Assembly (NCBI GenBank): GCA_021734745.1
Contig: JAIPIK010000002.1
Coordinates: forward strand, 26,782 to 90,781
Direction of reading: 5' to 3'
DNA from: Candidatus Altimarinota bacterium
Lineage (GTDB): Bacteria > Patescibacteriota > Minisyncoccia > Phycocordibacterales > UBA5272
DNA: 64,000 nucleotides
Shown here: piece by piece, positions 18,301 to 25,196 of the stretch
How the letters are laid out: the number at the start of each line of letters is the position of its first letter
How positions within the stretch are numbered: position 1 is the stretch's first letter
Notes under the pieces: generated by a model
What the model was told of the DNA's origin: nothing
Seen by the model: only the letters and a program-made list of their open reading frames with translations
Database searches by the model: none
Made by a program: the position numbers and the translations under genes

Positions 18301-18696
18301 AGTTAAGTTTCCATACTTTGCTCCAGTGTTGTTACCAGTTACAGGACGAACAGTAAAGTTCTTCATAACTATATCTCTACCTGATCCTACTGGATTGAAA
18401 AACGACATATAAACATAATTCGCGGCTGTTGAGCCAATTGTTGGACCAATATGTATCATATATTCACGTTCAATTGGATTAACAGCCGCTTCGGCCCTTC
18501 TTATTCCTCCCAAAAAATTATCGACTACATTTTTATTTTGTTTTGCAAGATAGATTTTATCAACAATTATTTTACCTTCACTGTAACTTACCACGTCCTT
18601 TAAAAAATAAAATAACTCGCTCGGATTAAACCCAGAAAAAAATATTACCATTATAAGAATCAAAGATGATGTTTTTTTAATTAGATTGTGCAACAT
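15394..18696 (-). CDS. Large secreted protein with five ~170-residue repeats and the shared C-terminal domain
   Basis: From ATG 18696 the protein is 1100 residues. After an N-terminal hydrophobic segment (LIKKTSSLILIMVIFFSGF) come five tandem repeats of about 165-175 residues. Each contains a YxxFFNPxGSGK-like strand, LRR(I/L)(T/S)AASGG, IPKK, (V/M)xxRxxG and a late EGIGLYxD-like turn. The last ~190 residues match the C-terminal domain of the three downstream paralogues and end in YIATANF. A longer frame begins at 18762, but ATG 18696 is preferred because it gives a clean signal segment and only a 20-base overlap with the upstream gene. The repeat family was not recognised. A role as a surface fibre or adhesin is inference. 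Confidence 0.7.
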   Translation of the reverse strand: MLHNLIKKTSSLILIMVIFFSGFNPSELFYFLKDVVSYSEGKIIVDKIYLAKQNKNVVDNFLGGIRRAEAAVNPIEREYMIHIGPTIGSTAANYVYMSFFNPVGSGRDIVMKNFTVRPVTGNNTGAKYGNLTLRRITAASGGNLIATTDIPKKNNGTVDSIVEVRQVGPAVTFAGSVDSRVLGQPNPGAVGSYYSFREITFGINDEQFVIAPGEGLAVYQEDAGDQDARNRVYVAWQEMAKAPTIQNEFLFTFPRIETTAGANYVYNSFFNPSASGKTAVIKRIWFGTETCDGNASYSNDIYIKRISAASGGTAIAASDIPKKNTGGATSVMDFRHTNVSVTEVGGSDARLGHVTPCGSIAQPGGLQEINLHNNDEKIILQNNEGIALISGGGGDVDQLVRMAIEWQEINTASTPASQGEYIWASQTTTRASAANTTRYTFYNPSGSGKVAVIKRLAIRINADANANYPAWNFRRLSAASGGLLVTASDLPKKHTGTSNSVMQTRWCGATCATTVSATYIGTADSRLMTVNAPGVVGNLTGIREIVFGSAEKIILKEGEGIGFYNDVLTADVDAYVKILIEWDEETSAPAAAGEYLIDIGPVNGSTATSYNYATFLNPTGSGKAAVIKRLSIRVDTINTASYIPMQLRRLTAASGGTLIAAANIPKKNTSTSNSVMQIRRTGVAATYVGGTDSKLMSVITPAETAARDSGNVGYYEINFENNEKVILKEGEGIGLYHDTSAGDVDLRVKLLVEWEEVATASTPASQQEHIIGIGPITQSTTAGYVYSSFFNNTTPGPTGKRYLIKRIAIRAERTGSASAPDYTTATIRKISSASGGTLMTASNIPKKHQDTLDSSVELRTAGPSVSFIGGVDAQFLDVTIPGAPGQIFGEAEREIIVGDELVLKPGEGIAFYQQNATGDTNVEYRFLVGWREEDNLDPPQYISFDISSNSIYLGELSAISTKYASSTNPEGDTVETVAHTISVTTNALMGYTVSVQGNTLNSGGNVIDAIGGSNTASAVGTKQFGLRAVATGGVGIVAAPYTGSGFAYSSTATTSTQVAYATLGDDEQTDYSVRYVANITDLTLPGEYSANLVYIATANF

Positions 18697-19693
18697 AGCT
18701 ATATATTTCTCTAGAAATTTCTTCAAAGAGATTATCAATTTCTTCCTGATCAAAATTACCAACTTTACTTTGTTCTATCATAACTGTTATCAGATATGGA
18801 CGGCCAGGCACATAGACTATTCCAGAATCAGCCTTCACTCTCTCACTAATTCTAACACCAGTCTTGTGCACATAAGTAATACCAGATGGCAGACCTGTGC
18901 TAATTAATTCTTTTGGAGATTCTGCTAAAATATTTAAAAACATTTGAGAATATTCAGGAGAAAGATATGTCGCATTATAGAGTGATCTAAAAAAAGTTGT
19001 ATACTTTTTGGCTGTTATTCTATTGTCATCATACTGTCCATCGTTTGGAGACTGCTTAAGTTTATCTATTTCATCATCAAACCCTAGACGCGTATACACA
19101 TCCTCAAGCTCGACGCTATCTAGGTTACGCAACAACACAAAGTGTGCTGTATTATCTGAATTAATTAATGTCTCTTCTAATAATTTCTTAATAGAAAAAG
19201 TGGTTCCTGACGATTTTTTGTATAGTTCTCCAAATTCGCTATCTTTGTCATCGTCAAGTATGACTAACTCATTATTCAATTTCCACTTTCTCTCTTCAAT
19301 TTTTTTAAAAGCAGCCATGGCAATTGGTATTTTGATTAAACTCGCTGGCCACATTTTTACATCTTTGTTAATAGAAATATTAGACCCTGTAGGAATGTAT
19401 TCAAAATATATAGAAATTAAATAATCATCATTTTTTTCATATTTTTGTACAAGAGAATTTCTTAATTCCTGAAAATTAATGAGTCTGTTATTTTTTTCTA
19501 TTGATGATACTGTTGGGCTTAGCAAAAAATACTCTTTATTAGTAACGACATTATTCGTCTTAGATAAAAATAAAAAAATAATAACTAGTAATAAAATAAC
19601 ACATATCACTTGGTATTTCATCTTCAAAACACCATCTATTATTTTAGGTTTAGTATTTCTGTTATTCCTTTTATCTAATGAATTATACTTCAT
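18677..19693 (-). CDS. Class A beta-lactamase-fold serine hydrolase, membrane-anchored
   Basis: The 338-residue protein has one N-terminal transmembrane segment (about 26-44) and all three class A signature motifs in order: SLIK (Ser118, Lys121), SDN (179-181) and KTG (277-279). This fits the beta-lactamase/transpeptidase-related family (PF13354). It begins 3 bases after the upstream gene stops and overlaps the next by 20 bases, so it belongs to the surface-gene operon. That context, and the membrane anchor, suggest acting on peptidoglycan peptides or processing surface proteins rather than drug resistance. A class A omega-loop Glu is not confidently placed. Confidence 0.8.
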   Translation of the reverse strand: MKYNSLDKRNNRNTKPKIIDGVLKMKYQVICVILLLVIIFLFLSKTNNVVTNKEYFLLSPTVSSIEKNNRLINFQELRNSLVQKYEKNDDYLISIYFEYIPTGSNISINKDVKMWPASLIKIPIAMAAFKKIEERKWKLNNELVILDDDKDSEFGELYKKSSGTTFSIKKLLEETLINSDNTAHFVLLRNLDSVELEDVYTRLGFDDEIDKLKQSPNDGQYDDNRITAKKYTTFFRSLYNATYLSPEYSQMFLNILAESPKELISTGLPSGITYVHKTGVRISERVKADSGIVYVPGRPYLITVMIEQSKVGNFDQEEIDNLFEEISREIYSYVAQSN

Positions 19694-19696
19694 AAA

Positions 19697-22603
19697 TTAC
19701 TGAGTGATTGCACTACTAGTTGTTGATGTCTCTAATACCTCCTCTTTCTCTTCTAATATGTAATTTAACTCACTTAATTTTTCATCACTTAAGAATGCAT
19801 CCAAATTAAGTTTTTTACGCAATGCGTCTAATGCATCAGAGTCCCCATCAGAAAAAACCTCCCCTGTTTCTGTACTATAAAATGTAAAACCTCTCGCACC
19901 AATAAGCACAGTCCACTGTGTACCCAAAAACTTCACTCTAGCTTTTTCTCCTTTTGAGATATCAAAAGGTGGAACAGGCATTTGATCAAGTGATTTATTT
20001 TTGAAATTGTACGCATAAATAATCAAACCATCCTTTGCTAACCAAAATAAATGTTCACCCTTAATACCGAGCATAGAGCCTACAGACAAGGTAGTAGAAG
20101 CTGGTCCAATATTTATTTTTTCTTGCGTATTACTCTCTGTATCATATAACCAAAGTTCATCTTGGCCGTCCTTTTCTACTTGCATGACAACTTCACTCAA
20201 AAATACTCCTTTTATTTTTTTGATAATATACAAAGCAAAATCTGGAAGTTTCTTTTCTTCTTTTTCAACTTCTAAAACATCTTCTTCTAACACTTTATTA
20301 ACTTTTTTTATTTCTTCAACCAAAGTCGCTATTGATGTATTATCTTCACTCCACTCCACTTGAAGTTGAATCCATTTATTTTTTGGTAACACTACATTTG
20401 TTATTTTTTCACTGGTTGTTGCATTAAGTGTGGTGGTGGCAGTAGAAGTGCTATTAGTGGTAGATGCATTGCTCGAAGTACCTACAGTAATACTTATGTC
20501 TTTCACCAAGGTACTAGTGCTAATATTTACACTCTTTGTTGTCGTACTAATTTCTGTTGTAGTAGCAGTGACCAATGTTGTCGTACTAATTTCTGTACTT
20601 GTTCCAAGCTCCAAAGTAGACGTTGAACTAGTTAAATCCGTCGATGAAGCAACCACGTCTGGAATAATTTCCTCGATATACATATACCAAACCTCTTTTT
20701 GGTTATTATCATTATTAATTATTGTAACAATTCTAATATTATCCACTGTTTCATCGCTTATAATTGTATCCCTTTCAAAATCTGGGTGCTCGTGTGTAAC
20801 AGTTGTTTCATAAAGCACTTCGGCTTTTATTCCGTCGAGATACACCGCTGGTGTTGGGTCTATTCTATCAACTGGCTGTACTTTTATTTGAAGTTGATTC
20901 ATATCACTCCATGAAGTAGAAGCAACTACAGGTATTTCAAAAGTTCTATACTTCATTGAACTTTCGTCTACTTTACCTAAGCTGTTCCAAACCACTCCGT
21001 CGAATGTATACAAGACTTCGAGGAAGTCACCTTGTGATTCTTTTTCTTTATCAGCTCCTGTAATAATATCTAAAGCAGTATCTAATAATGTCTTTGTACT
21101 AGTCCCTTCAGTTGTTGAAGCGAACTCAGGATTTTCATCAATAGTTGAAGTAGAAACATTAGCGGAGCCTTCAGTTGACGATGATGTTAAGGCTGACGTC
21201 GACGACACCGCTGACGTTGTTGATGTTGAAACTGAATCTTTGCTTCGGGTTTCTGTAATATTTGTTTTGATAACTGTCTCTATAACCTTCTCATTGCTAT
21301 TTTCAGTGACAACAATTTCCTCTTTAACGTCTATAACTTCTTGGACAACTTTTTCTTGTGTGACCATTGGTGTAGTTGTTGTTGTAATTAAAACTTCTTC
21401 TATTTTCACCTCTTGTGGAACTACTACCTCGCTTTCTAATGCAGTGCCTGTAGCGCTAACCACTGTAGGAGTAGAAGATGCCCCATCTTCTGCGAAAACT
21501 TTTTGAATGAAATATGATGAGAGCTTTTCTAAAACTGAATCAAAAAAAGATACTGGGGCACTTTCAGGTTCTATCGGAGTAGTCTCAGCTGGAGGAGTCT
21601 GAGGTTCTTCTGTTGGAGGAGTAACAGTTGGTTCTGCTTGAGGTGGAGCTACTGGTTCAACCACTGGTTTGACAGTGGGTTCGATTGCAGTGTCCACCGA
21701 TGTTGATGCTGACCCACCAACAACTTCATCTGTTTCTGGTTTTTCTGTATCAGTTGCAGGAGAATTACTTTGTTGTGTTGTTGTAGAAACAACTGGAACA
21801 CTTTCTCCTTTACCAAGGATCTTTTCAAGAGCTCCACCAACAGCATCTATGACTTTACCGAACATAGAAGATTCTTTGGTTGTAGTTGCACCTGCTGTTG
21901 TAGATTCTTTTACAATAACTTCTGACGATGTCGATGAGGAAGTCGACGTAGAGACAGTTGTAGATGCTGAAACTGATGTTGAAGTTGAAGAAGAAGCACT
22001 AACAAAAGATGATGCATTGATTATGTCGGTACTACTAGCTAATGTGAATGACACTTCTTCGGTTGATGTGCTATCTAATATTTCTCCTGAAGACGAAGCA
22101 AAAGAATCACTAATAATTTCTTGCCCCAAAACAACATCTTCTCCTTTACTCCAAGCTAATGAAATAAGTATCTTTGTTGGTTTAGTGTTTTGTTCAATTT
22201 CACCAACAAAACCTCCACAATAAATATCTGCATGTGTTCCACTTGGGAGTACGGCTGAGTTATCTTTTGTAAATTCACTTTCAGAACTGTTTGATTTTGT
22301 TTGTGGCTCACCTTCTGCATTACGAGGATTATTCCAACCACCAAGACAGGCTGTTGGATAAAATGTTACTACCTCTGCACTTCCTTTTGGTGAAAGGATG
22401 GACCCGATTACCATGAGAAAAAGTGTTAAGATAACCACAACCTTTATTCTCTTCTTCATGAGTATAATCCCTGACTCTCTTTCATTAGAAAAAATGAGGT
22501 TCTCTAGTGAATTTCTTACATTATCAATATGCGAACCAACGTTTAATTTTGGGCTATAAATTGATGACTTGAAGAATTTTTTTCTAGGTAAGATTTTGCC
22601 CAT
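19697..22603 (-). CDS. Very large Ser/Thr-rich low-complexity exported protein
   Basis: The 968-residue frame has a hydrophobic export segment at about 52-70 (VVVILTLFLMVIGSILS), then a short folded region with three Cys (YPTACLGGW and IYCGGF). Long Ser/Thr/Val/Glu-rich stretches follow, interleaved with Pro-Glu-Thr segments and beta-rich portions. The C-terminal part (about 780-930) looks folded, with repeated beta strands such as LWLYDTES and FTFYSTETGEVF. An alternative start at Met49 (22459) would place the signal segment at the N-terminus and is attractive. It is the first gene of the minus-strand surface run. Function unknown; a stalk-like surface protein is a guess. Confidence 0.6.
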   Translation of the reverse strand: MGKILPRKKFFKSSIYSPKLNVGSHIDNVRNSLENLIFSNERESGIILMKKRIKVVVILTLFLMVIGSILSPKGSAEVVTFYPTACLGGWNNPRNAEGEPQTKSNSSESEFTKDNSAVLPSGTHADIYCGGFVGEIEQNTKPTKILISLAWSKGEDVVLGQEIISDSFASSSGEILDSTSTEEVSFTLASSTDIINASSFVSASSSTSTSVSASTTVSTSTSSSTSSEVIVKESTTAGATTTKESSMFGKVIDAVGGALEKILGKGESVPVVSTTTQQSNSPATDTEKPETDEVVGGSASTSVDTAIEPTVKPVVEPVAPPQAEPTVTPPTEEPQTPPAETTPIEPESAPVSFFDSVLEKLSSYFIQKVFAEDGASSTPTVVSATGTALESEVVVPQEVKIEEVLITTTTTPMVTQEKVVQEVIDVKEEIVVTENSNEKVIETVIKTNITETRSKDSVSTSTTSAVSSTSALTSSSTEGSANVSTSTIDENPEFASTTEGTSTKTLLDTALDIITGADKEKESQGDFLEVLYTFDGVVWNSLGKVDESSMKYRTFEIPVVASTSWSDMNQLQIKVQPVDRIDPTPAVYLDGIKAEVLYETTVTHEHPDFERDTIISDETVDNIRIVTIINNDNNQKEVWYMYIEEIIPDVVASSTDLTSSTSTLELGTSTEISTTTLVTATTTEISTTTKSVNISTSTLVKDISITVGTSSNASTTNSTSTATTTLNATTSEKITNVVLPKNKWIQLQVEWSEDNTSIATLVEEIKKVNKVLEEDVLEVEKEEKKLPDFALYIIKKIKGVFLSEVVMQVEKDGQDELWLYDTESNTQEKINIGPASTTLSVGSMLGIKGEHLFWLAKDGLIIYAYNFKNKSLDQMPVPPFDISKGEKARVKFLGTQWTVLIGARGFTFYSTETGEVFSDGDSDALDALRKKLNLDAFLSDEKLSELNYILEEKEEVLETSTTSSAITQ

Positions 22604-22664
22604 AATATACTAGTAAGTATAGCAACCATATAGATGTAATTCGTCTAGCAATCCACATGAGTCC

Positions 22665-22699
22665 AGATTTTAGATTTTGGATTTTAGGTTTTAGATTAA
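22665..22699. repeat. Five tandem heptamers, AGATTTT-like
   Basis: Five contiguous 7-base units follow the pattern (A/G)G(A/G)TTTT, with the last degenerate. They lie in the gap between the large exported protein and tRNA-Gln. A related array in the opposite sense (ATCTAA-type) lies about 90 bases further on. Confidence 0.6.
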
Positions 22700-22787
22700 T
22701 TTAAAAACACACTTAATTTGTCATGGAAAAAAGAGTAATAATGTGGTAGTATTTTGATTAGTTTGTAGATATGTTTTAAAGTTTAGA

Positions 22788-22822
22788 ATCTAACATCTAA
22801 ATTCTAATATCTATAATCTATC
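22788..22822. repeat. Five degenerate heptamers, ATCTAAx-like, abutting tRNA-Gln
   Basis: Five 7-base units (ATCTAAC, ATCTAAA, TTCTAAT, ATCTATA, ATCTATC) end two bases before the tRNA. They are roughly the reverse complement of the TTAGAT motif of the first array, so the two arrays form a loose inverted pair. Confidence 0.5.
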
Positions 22823-22824
22823 TT

Positions 22825-22895
22825 TGGGGAATCGTCTAATGGTAGGACAGCAGATTCTGGATCTGTTAATTGGGGTTCGAGTCCCTGTTCCCCAG
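22825..22895 (+). tRNA. tRNA-Gln (anticodon CTG)
   Basis: The 71-base gene folds as a cloverleaf. The 7-bp acceptor stem is TGGGGAA with TTCCCCA, the anticodon stem GCAGA/TCTGT encloses loop TTCTGGA with anticodon CTG, and the T loop is GGTTCGAGT-like. The discriminator base is G. The bases after it are CCG, so CCA is not encoded and must be added by a CCA transferase. Confidence 0.93.
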
Positions 22896-22896
22896 C

Positions 22897-22942
22897 CGAT
22901 TTTTAAGCGTAAAAATCGCGTCGAAATTAGCAAATTTCGACG
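22897..22942 (+). terminator. Two back-to-back perfect hairpins after tRNA-Gln
   Basis: The first hairpin (22897-22918) has an 8-bp CGATTTTT stem and a 6-base loop. The second (22919-22942) has a 10-bp CGTCGAAATT stem and a 4-base loop. They start two bases after the tRNA and touch each other. They may terminate or process the tRNA transcript, but no clear T tract follows. Confidence 0.5.
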
Positions 22943-23019
22943 TAAATAAATTTGCGTGAATACACTTAAGTTAATTAATTCATCAACTTGAGCACGATTC
23001 TGACACTCATAGATCTTTA

Positions 23020-23673
23020 ATGATAAAATTTTATACACATATTAATGATGAGTGGTCTTTGGCCTCTAATCAGGCAAATGTAGCATTGAGGCTATTAAAA
23101 GAAGGTTGTACAGATGAACTAAAATATCAGTTACTATATGCCAAAGTAAAAAATATTAAAAATGATAATCTTGAACATGGAAATTATGATTATACAGATA
23201 GTATTATAAAAATAGAAGCATGTAAGAAAAATATGTTCGATTTTTATTCAGCTTCAGTTCTAGTGTTTCAATCAATGATGGAAGCATATATAAACCATAT
23301 TATAAATAATTTAGTTAAAGAAACGTACAAAATAAAAATTATTCCTGATTTAAATAATGTAAAAATTGATACTTGGGTAAAACTATCAAAGAGCAAAGAC
23401 TTTAAACTTAAATGGAATGTTGTACTTACTTCACTTAATTGTGAGACAAAAAATTTCTGTTCTTATTCATCCACAATTTATAAATTAAGGATAACTTTGA
23501 CTCATCCTAAAAATGAAAATATAGAAGAAATAAAAAATTTAAGAAATAACTACTTATACAAAGGGTATAAAAACGGCTGGGAATCTATAATTTCTTTATA
23601 TAATGGCCTAGGGTTTGTTGGTGAAGATACTTGGGACAATAGAGTTAACTTGTATAAATTAAAGATAGTATAG
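23020..23673 (+). CDS. Hypothetical protein with a HEPN-like Rx4H motif
   Basis: The 217-residue protein is mainly helical and Lys/Asn/Ile-rich. A helix with FQSMMEAYINHIINNL (about 83-98) and a later YKLRITLTHPK segment place Arg157 and His162 in the Rx4H spacing of HEPN ribonucleases. HEPN proteins act in toxin-antitoxin and defence systems, often cutting RNA. It is alone on the plus strand just after tRNA-Gln, with no obvious antitoxin such as a MNT nucleotidyltransferase beside it. Codon use is very AT-rich. The HEPN call is tentative because the usual Asn after Arg is Ile here. Confidence 0.5.
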   Translation: MIKFYTHINDEWSLASNQANVALRLLKEGCTDELKYQLLYAKVKNIKNDNLEHGNYDYTDSIIKIEACKKNMFDFYSASVLVFQSMMEAYINHIINNLVKETYKIKIIPDLNNVKIDTWVKLSKSKDFKLKWNVVLTSLNCETKNFCSYSSTIYKLRITLTHPKNENIEEIKNLRNNYLYKGYKNGWESIISLYNGLGFVGEDTWDNRVNLYKLKIV

Positions 23674-23790
23674 TTTTTCATTTAGCTCTCGGAGGGCGTC
23701 GAAATCATAATGTAAAAATATTAAAAAAGACTACACAGGTCTTGGCCATAATTTTTCTGAGCACGTGCGTCCCAGCAAATAAAAAAACAA

Positions 23791-23819
23791 AACCACCTAA
23801 GCAGTTTTGCTTGGTGGTT
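23791..23819 (-). terminator. Rho-independent terminator of the 103-residue membrane protein gene
   Basis: Arms 23791-23802 and 23809-23819 pair over 11 bp with one bulge. On the minus strand they are followed by a T-rich tract. The hairpin lies 5 bases after the stop. Confidence 0.85.
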
Positions 23820-23824
23820 AATAA

Positions 23825-24136
23825 TCAACGTGCTGTAAAATACAACAGCGGGATAATGAAAACCATGACACTGGTCACATTACGACCACGTGTGTAGACC
23901 TCTGTGGCAGTAAGTCCGTTCTTGGTGCCGTGGTGAACAAAGTATGAAATGAAGAGTCCTTTTGTGCCATACCCTTTCCAAATAGCGCCTTGAAACATTC
24001 CACAAAGGACAACGCACATAACCCACAAAACGAACATTGTCGCCATGAACCCTTTCAAAAGAACAGGGATGGCTGCAAGTGCTAAACAAACCAATAACAC
24101 TCGCGCTACAACCAAATCTGATTTTGATAATTGCAT
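23825..24136 (-). CDS. Small three-helix membrane protein, unknown function
   Basis: The 103-residue protein has hydrophobic segments at about 9-28, 30-50 and 88-101, with a short polar part between (WKGYGTKGLF, VHHGTKNG). A strong Shine-Dalgarno GAGGAG lies 5 bases before ATG 24136. The unit has its own TTGACA/TATAAT promoter and hairpin terminator, making it a self-contained transcription unit. Its base composition is visibly richer in G and C than the flanking genes, which suggests recent transfer. A second open frame of 89 codons overlaps it but lacks the Shine-Dalgarno support. Family not recognised. Confidence 0.75.
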   Translation of the reverse strand: MQLSKSDLVVARVLLVCLALAAIPVLLKGFMATMFVLWVMCVVLCGMFQGAIWKGYGTKGLFISYFVHHGTKNGLTATEVYTRGRNVTSVMVFIIPLLYFTAR

Positions 24137-24173
24137 GACAACTCCTCAAAAAATTGATGTAGTGACAATATAT

Positions 24174-24203
24174 ATTATACCATGAATACTACACAAGTGT
24201 CAA
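24174..24203 (-). promoter_or_regulatory. Consensus sigma-70 type promoter
   Basis: On the minus strand TTGACA (24198-24203) and TATAAT (24174-24179) are separated by 18 bases, both exact consensus. They drive the 103-residue membrane protein gene, with a leader of about 30 bases containing GAGGAG. Confidence 0.85.
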
Positions 24204-24296
24204 TAGTAGGTGACGGTATCTAAATCGGATTTAAATAGCAATCTTTCGCCATAAACATTCGAATATCACGCACAATATAAGTGTATTGTAATCCCC

Positions 24297-24902
24297 CTAC
24301 CTCCCTTTCCTCAACACCGGTAGTATTCTATCAACTATTTTTCTATACCCAGCATCATTCGGATGAACTGCATCACTCATAAACTCTCTATTTCCAATAA
24401 GACCACCCAAAACATTTGTCACGTGTAGTGTCCCTCGTTTTTTTACTATCTTTTCAAACTCAGTATCATAAGGATCAGTTAAAACTCCTCCTTGTATGCC
24501 AAGTAAAATAACAACAGCTCCACTCTTTTGTATTTCAACCACCATATTATCAATATTTTTAAAAGTATTAGCAAGTGGAATTTTATGTAAAAAATCATTA
24601 CCACCAAATAAAATAAAAACCACTTTTGGATTCTTTTCAATAACATCATTAATTCTTAATAATCCTTGCGCACTTGTTTCTCCAGGGACACCCATATTAA
24701 TTACTGGTTCACCAATTTCATTTGAAATTAATGTTGCCATATCATTGCCTGATGTAGAACCAACTCCGTAAATTAAACTATCTCCGAACATTACTATCGA
24801 ATCCCCTTTTGATGGATAATTAGTAATTTTTACAGGTTTAAAATACATAAATAGAAATATTCCAACAATTAATACTATGACTATTTCTATAATTTTTTTC
24901 AT
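24297..24902 (-). CDS. SGNH/GDSL hydrolase (TesA-like), membrane-anchored, copy 1
   Basis: The 201-residue protein has an N-terminal transmembrane segment (about 4-20) and the four SGNH blocks: GDSL (Ser), GVPGET (Gly), GGNDF (Asn) and a late DAVHPND (Asp and His). It likely hydrolyses an ester, such as an acyl or acetyl group on a lipid, sugar or peptidoglycan, at the outer face of the membrane. A close paralogue lies at 26963-27568 on the other side of CTP synthase. A TAAACT hexamer (24909-24914) ends 6 bases before the ATG, suggesting a leaderless mRNA. The substrate is unknown. Confidence 0.85.
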   Translation of the reverse strand: MKKIIEIVIVLIVGIFLFMYFKPVKITNYPSKGDSIVMFGDSLIYGVGSTSGNDMATLISNEIGEPVINMGVPGETSAQGLLRINDVIEKNPKVVFILFGGNDFLHKIPLANTFKNIDNMVVEIQKSGAVVILLGIQGGVLTDPYDTEFEKIVKKRGTLHVTNVLGGLIGNREFMSDAVHPNDAGYRKIVDRILPVLRKGR

Positions 24903-24920
24903 ATAATTAGTTTAACATGG

Positions 24921-24926
24921 GATAAT
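24921..24926 (+). promoter_or_regulatory. -10 hexamer GATAAT of a probable leaderless transcript
   Basis: GATAAT ends 7 bases before ATG 24934 of the GIY-YIG gene. The 31-base gap to the divergent SGNH gene leaves no room for a normal leader on either side. Confidence 0.5.
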
Positions 24927-24933
24927 ATACTAT

Positions 24934-25179
24934 ATGTTTTACGTATACATCCTAACTTGCAAAGATAATACTCTTTATGTTGGCTCAACTAATGATATGG
25001 AGAAGCGACTACATCAACATAATAATTTAAAATCTGGTGCTCACTATACAAAAATCCGTCGTCCAGTAAAACTAAGTTATCAAGAAGACTGCAAAACATT
25101 TGAGGAAGCAAGGTCACGCGAAGCGGAACTAAAGCGATTAACACGTAAAGAAAAACTATCGCTAATTAACAAAAAATAA
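24934..25179 (+). CDS. GIY-YIG endonuclease-domain protein (UPF0213/YhbQ-like)
   Basis: The 81-residue protein is a single GIY-YIG domain: YVYILTCKDNTLYVGST carries the two half-motifs, with a downstream conserved Arg and a C-terminal Glu (EARSREAELK). The size matches the stand-alone YhbQ/UPF0213 family of Mg-dependent nucleases thought to act on branched or damaged DNA. It is divergent from the SGNH gene and convergent with pyrG. Confidence 0.88.
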   Translation: MFYVYILTCKDNTLYVGSTNDMEKRLHQHNNLKSGAHYTKIRRPVKLSYQEDCKTFEEARSREAELKRLTRKEKLSLINKK

Positions 25180-25196
25180 ATAATTCTGAACGATAT

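Noticed and set aside
18677..19693. Antibiotic resistance gene (class A beta-lactamase)
   Set aside because: Motifs fit, but the surface-gene operon, membrane anchor and unclear omega-loop Glu favour a housekeeping hydrolase of the same fold.
21669..22223. 184-codon open frame antisense to the low-complexity exported protein
   Set aside because: Val/Asp/Ser-rich product arises from the Ser/Thr repeats read in reverse; no start signals.
23880..24149. 89-codon Cys/His-rich alternative frame over the small membrane protein
   Set aside because: The GAGGAG site and hairpin terminator fit the other frame, which also gives sensible membrane helices.
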